A program made the translations under genes and the position numbers. Shown here piece by piece: positions 14,816-17,407 of a stretch of DNA of 17,407 nucleotides. The notes below the pieces were generated by a model. That model had not been told where the DNA came from and did not search any database. It was given only the letters and a program-made list of their open reading frames with translations. The stretch covers positions 1 through 17,407 of the forward strand of contig JAHZIE010000051.1 in NCBI GenBank assembly GCA_019419895.1. Direction: 5' to 3'. The stretch's first letter is position 1. The number at the start of each line of letters is the position of its first letter. This DNA is from Clostridiales bacterium (lineage in GTDB: Bacteria; Bacillota; Clostridia; Oscillospirales; Acutalibacteraceae).

Positions 14816-14821
14816 AGTATA
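14816..14821 (-). promoter_or_regulatory. -10 element of the ABC operon
   Basis: TATACT on the minus strand. At 17-nt spacing the -35 position reads GGATAA, a poor match and inside the 11-bp repeat array. This is the expected layout of a promoter that needs an activator. The 5' UTR to the ATG at 14768 would be about 40 nt. Confidence 0.6.
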
Positions 14822-14825
14822 AAGC

Positions 14826-14869
14826 CTCTTCCTTACATTATCCTTCTCTTCACCTTACATTTCCCTTAC
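14826..14869 (-). repeat. Four tandem 11-bp direct repeats, candidate response-regulator operator
   Basis: On the minus strand: GTAAGGGAAAT, GTAAGGTGAAG, AGAAGGATAAT, GTAAGGAAGAG, head to tail with no gaps, then GCTT and the -10 TATACT. Three copies share GTAAGG; the third keeps AAGG. An 11-bp period is one helical turn and is how OmpR/PhoB-type regulators bind as head-to-tail dimers. The regulator encoded divergently next door is the natural candidate. A further match, ATAAGGAAAAA (14911-14921, plus strand), overlaps the regulator's own -10. Confidence 0.72.
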
Positions 14870-14906
14870 TTTTCGGGACTCTAAGAAAAAATTTCCTTTC
14901 TTATGC

Positions 14907-14912
14907 TATAAT
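14907..14912 (+). promoter_or_regulatory. Extended -10 promoter of the second two-component system
   Basis: TATAAT preceded by TGC. The -35 position (AGAAAA at 17-nt spacing) is poor, so the extended -10 or an activator must compensate. The 5' UTR of about 60 nt contains a small CGGCA/TGCCG stem (14923-14946) before the AGAGGTG ribosome binding site. Confidence 0.6.
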
Positions 14913-14977
14913 AAGGAAAAACCGGCAAAGAAAAATAGAGCTGCCGACGGGATATCAAATAAAGAGGTGTTTCTGAC

Positions 14978-15679
14978 ATGAGTGAAACTTATGTGAAAAA
15001 TAAAAAAATTCTTCTAGTGGACGATGAACTGGAGCTCCTGCAGATGGTGGAGGAAATCCTGCGGGAGGACGGTTATCGCCAAATTAAGACGGCTTCCTGC
15101 TGTGCCAAGGCGCTGGAAGCCTGCCGGGAATGGCGTCCGGAGTTTGCTGTCCTGGATGTTATGCTGCCGGATGGGGACGGATTCTCCCTTTTCCAGCAAA
15201 TCAAAAAGCTTTTCGATCTTCCCGTTTTATTTTTGACCGCCCGCGGGGAAGATGAGGATAAATTCAAAGGCCTTGGATTGGGAGCGGATGATTATATGGT
15301 GAAGCCCTTTCTCCCCAGAGAGCTGGTTTTGCGGGTGGGCGCCATCCTGCGGAGATGCTATAAAAATGATTCCTCCCGCGTACGGCTGTCATCCTGCGTG
15401 GTCAACCTCGAAACCGCCGAAGTGTTCAGGAACGGAGAGACAATTCCCCTGACCGCCAAGGAATATGAGCTTTTCCTTGTTCTTTACCGGAACGCGGGAA
15501 AAATCGTCACCATCGATCTTCTCTGCGAAGCGCTCTGGGGAGACAATCCCTATGGATATGAAAACTCCCTGATGGCCCATATTCGCCGCCTCCGTGAAAA
15601 AATTGAATCAACCCCATCAAAGCCCGTTTCTCTGATCACAATCAAAGGGCTCGGCTACAAATTAATCGTGGAGGACTGA
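14978..15679 (+). CDS. OmpR-family response regulator (CprR-like position)
   Basis: 233 residues. Receiver domain: acidic pair D15-D16, phospho-acceptor D60 (AVLDVMLPDGDG), T87 (FLTARG) and K109 (MVKPF). The winged-helix output domain (about 135-230) contains LTAKEYELFLVLYRNAGKIVT, ENSLMAHIRRLREKIE and TIKGLGYKL. AAAGAGGTG lies 8 nt before the ATG. It is followed by its kinase after 4 nt. Divergent from the LanFEG-like operon, whose promoter holds an 11-bp repeat array, it most likely activates that operon when antimicrobial peptides are sensed. Confidence 0.94.
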   Translation: MSETYVKNKKILLVDDELELLQMVEEILREDGYRQIKTASCCAKALEACREWRPEFAVLDVMLPDGDGFSLFQQIKKLFDLPVLFLTARGEDEDKFKGLGLGADDYMVKPFLPRELVLRVGAILRRCYKNDSSRVRLSSCVVNLETAEVFRNGETIPLTAKEYELFLVLYRNAGKIVTIDLLCEALWGDNPYGYENSLMAHIRRLREKIESTPSKPVSLITIKGLGYKLIVED

Positions 15680-15683
15680 CAGA

Positions 15684-17096
15684 ATGAAAAGTACGCTGAA
15701 GCTGATACGGAGATTCCTTCTAGTCCTGATATTTTCCCTGGTGCTTCTTCTGCTGCTGAATCTCATTCTTTTCTTTGCCCTGACTTTCCACCAAGCGTCC
15801 AATGGAAGCCCTTGGGATACCGCCGATCAGATTTCCGCCAATCTTATCCAGACGCCAGATGGAAGCTATCAGCTGTCCGAAGAAGGGAATACTCTGCTGG
15901 ACAGCAGCGGCGCCTGGGCAATATTACTCGACAACCACAGCGGAGCCGTTAAATGGAACAGTGAGAACCTTCCAGATGAAATCCCCCGGCAATATTCCCT
16001 TTCTGATCTCTCCTGGGCGCTCCGCGGTTATATCAAAGATTATCCTACCACCTCCAGCGGATATGGGGAAGATCTTCTTGTTCTAGGACATCCGAAAACC
16101 TCCTACTGGAAGGCTATGTGGAATACCTTCGATTATCAAGTCATTGCTCATCTGCCTCAAACCGTTCTTCTCTTTTTCTTTTTCAATCTGGCAATCATAC
16201 TGATCATCTACATGGTGACGGTATCGGGGGTACTGCGGTCGGTCAGGCCCATTGTAGCCGGGATCGAGGCGCTTCCCGATGGACGGGAAGTGTATGTCAA
16301 GGAAAAGGGCCTTTTGTCCTCCCTAGCCTCCTCCCTCAACCGTGCCTCCGAAAAGCTTCAGCTACAGGAATTCAGTCTGAAGAAAAAGGAAACCGCCCGC
16401 GCCAACTGGATCGCCGGGGTTTCCCACGATATCAGAACTCCGCTGTCTGTTTCTATGGGATATGCAAGCCAGTTGGAAGAGGACACCTCACTGCCCGAAA
16501 AGGCAAGGAAAAAGGCGGGAATGATTAGACGGCAAAGTCAAAGAATGAAAAACCTTATCAACGATCTCAATTTGGCGTCAAAACTGGAATATAATGTCCA
16601 GCCTCTTCACATGGAAAAAATCAACGCGGTCGCCTTTCTCAGGCAGATCGTGGTTGATTTTCTAAATTTGGATCTCGACGGAAAATACCCCATCCAATGG
16701 GAAGGGATGGATACGCCTTCTCCCTGCGTGATTTGGGGAGATCCCGCTTTGCTCCGAAGGGCCATTTCCAATCTGATCATAAACGCTCAGCTTCACAATC
16801 CGAAAGGCTGCGCCATTTCAGCCGGAGTATCCCAAGAAGAGGAAGAAGGCTTCTGCCGCTTTGTAATATCAGACAATGGAAAAGGTGTGACAGAGGAACA
16901 GTTGAACTCTATCCGGAATAAGCCTCATTATATGGTATGCGACAGCAACACCGGGGAGCAGCGCCATGGCTTAGGGCTGCTGATTGTCCGGCAGATTGCC
17001 TCCGCCCATGGTGGAAGAATGGAGGTGGGGCATTCTCCCCAGGGAGGTTTTTGCGTCTCCCTTCTTCTTCCTCAAGAAGCCGGAGGAAAGGAATAG
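15684..17096 (+). CDS. Sensor histidine kinase of the lantibiotic-resistance-like module
   Basis: 470 residues. TM1 is at about 9-34, an extracellular region of about 120 residues at 36-155, TM2 at about 158-182. No clear HAMP is seen; a short linker leads to the HisKA box WIAGVSHDIRTPLSVSMGYA with His248. The ATPase domain has N-box NLIINAQLHNP (N363, N367), G1 DNGKGV (397-402) and G2 HGLGLLIV (428-435). The ribosome binding site GGAGGA spans the end of the regulator gene. The two-TM layout with a sizeable outer domain fits direct sensing of a ligand outside the cell, as in NisK and CprK-type kinases. Confidence 0.93.
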   Translation: MKSTLKLIRRFLLVLIFSLVLLLLLNLILFFALTFHQASNGSPWDTADQISANLIQTPDGSYQLSEEGNTLLDSSGAWAILLDNHSGAVKWNSENLPDEIPRQYSLSDLSWALRGYIKDYPTTSSGYGEDLLVLGHPKTSYWKAMWNTFDYQVIAHLPQTVLLFFFFNLAIILIIYMVTVSGVLRSVRPIVAGIEALPDGREVYVKEKGLLSSLASSLNRASEKLQLQEFSLKKKETARANWIAGVSHDIRTPLSVSMGYASQLEEDTSLPEKARKKAGMIRRQSQRMKNLINDLNLASKLEYNVQPLHMEKINAVAFLRQIVVDFLNLDLDGKYPIQWEGMDTPSPCVIWGDPALLRRAISNLIINAQLHNPKGCAISAGVSQEEEEGFCRFVISDNGKGVTEEQLNSIRNKPHYMVCDSNTGEQRHGLGLLIVRQIASAHGGRMEVGHSPQGGFCVSLLLPQEAGGKE

Positions 17097-17131
17097 AATT
17101 ACCGCGTCTTTCCAGACAGTTCTTTTCCTTT

Positions 17132-17162
17132 CAAAAAATGTAACTGAAACAAACATTTTTTG
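17132..17162 (+). terminator. Putative terminator after the histidine kinase
   Basis: A perfect 10-bp inverted repeat CAAAAAATGT/ACATTTTTTG with an 11-nt loop, 35 nt after the kinase stop. It is A/T-rich with only two G-C pairs, so the fold is weak, but the T run in the second arm is right for termination. Confidence 0.5.
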
Positions 17163-17198
17163 TATTTCCCGGTTGGTAGAATGGAGAGGATTTCACGT

Positions 17199-17204
17199 TA
17201 TAAT
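17199..17204 (+). promoter_or_regulatory. -10 element of the XRE-type gene
   Basis: A perfect TATAAT 23 nt upstream of the ATG. No convincing -35 is seen at 17 nt; TTGGTA lies 20 nt upstream. AGGAGGT follows, correctly spaced for the ATG at 17228. Confidence 0.5.
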
Positions 17205-17227
17205 GGAAATCAGGAGGTACGAAAGAA

Positions 17228-17371
17228 ATGAAAAATCAGAAAATTTGTATTTCATGTAATCTTACGGCCCTGCGGCAATATCACAAATATACCCAGGAGC
17301 AGGTGGCCGAAGCCATAGGAGTATCAAGGCAGGCAGTGGCGAAATGGGAAACCGGGGGTTCACTTAGATAA
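17228..17371 (+). pseudogene. XRE-family (helix-turn-helix) regulator, truncated after 47 codons
   Basis: The N terminus ALRQYHKYTQEQVAEAIGVSRQAVAKWETG is a textbook XRE-family helix-turn-helix (Q-E-Q-V-A, V-S-R-Q-A-V-A-K-W-E). In intact relatives W-E-x-G-x-S-x-P-D is followed by more helices and usually a further domain. Here the frame reads GSLR and stops at 17371, leaving only about three and a half helices. A good ribosome binding site and a -10 show that it was an expressed gene. The sequence after about 17355 no longer resembles the family, suggesting an insertion or rearrangement at the right edge. A natural micro-regulator is possible but less likely. Confidence 0.65.
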
Positions 17372-17407
17372 AGATACCACACCAATCCCACGCTGACTTT
17401 TGCTCAA

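Overview
The window looks like chromosome from an anaerobic Clostridia member, most likely Lachnospiraceae. The reasons are the gene families present (a radical-SAM/DUF2344 pair, rplS-ylqF-rnhB-yraN, RR/HK/PepSY cassettes, an NhaC-family carrier, a LanFEG-type ABC exporter), strong AGGAGG ribosome binding sites, frequent 4-nt ATGA overlaps and some TTG starts. Species cannot be named from the sequence alone. Almost all genes lie on the minus strand. Only the second two-component system and a broken regulator at the right edge are on the plus strand.

Region 1 (1-4949) is housekeeping and reads leftward. A B12-binding-type radical SAM protein overlaps its DUF2344 partner by 14 nt. Next comes rplS, with its own extended -10 promoter and a structured leader, then a hairpin terminator, then ylqF/rbgA, rnhB and the start of yraN, which is cut by the window edge. 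lepB, usual between rplS and ylqF in relatives, is absent, and trmD does not precede rplS.

Region 2 (5120-8555) is a three-gene signalling cassette: an OmpR-type regulator, its histidine kinase (ATGA overlap), and an exported protein with four PepSY-like repeats. The regulator promoter and the PepSY promoter share a nearly identical 18-bp box (16/18) placed at exactly the same distance (27 nt) from each -10. This strongly suggests an autoregulated two-promoter regulon.

Region 3 (8556-9438) is AT-rich and holds no convincing intact gene. It contains terminators and a decayed reading frame whose tail resembles TnpV proteins of transposons.

Region 4 (9310-11325) is an NhaC-family antiporter and a divergent macro-domain protein in one transcription unit. 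A 360-bp stretch with no intact gene (11341-11699), possibly a degenerate repeat, lies upstream.

Region 5 (11700-17162) resembles an orphan lantibiotic-resistance module like C. difficile CprABC-CprRK. It has a LanF-type ATPase with an E-loop, two ABC-2 permeases, a 93-residue membrane protein and a lipoprotein, all on the minus strand, facing a divergent OmpR-type regulator and histidine kinase. No lantibiotic biosynthesis gene is in view. Between the two arms sits an array of four 11-bp direct repeats that abuts the ABC -10 element, a likely operator for the regulator.

Region 6 (17163-17407) holds the first 47 codons of an XRE-type regulator with a good promoter and ribosome binding site, stopped abruptly. 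This suggests interruption by an insertion or rearrangement.
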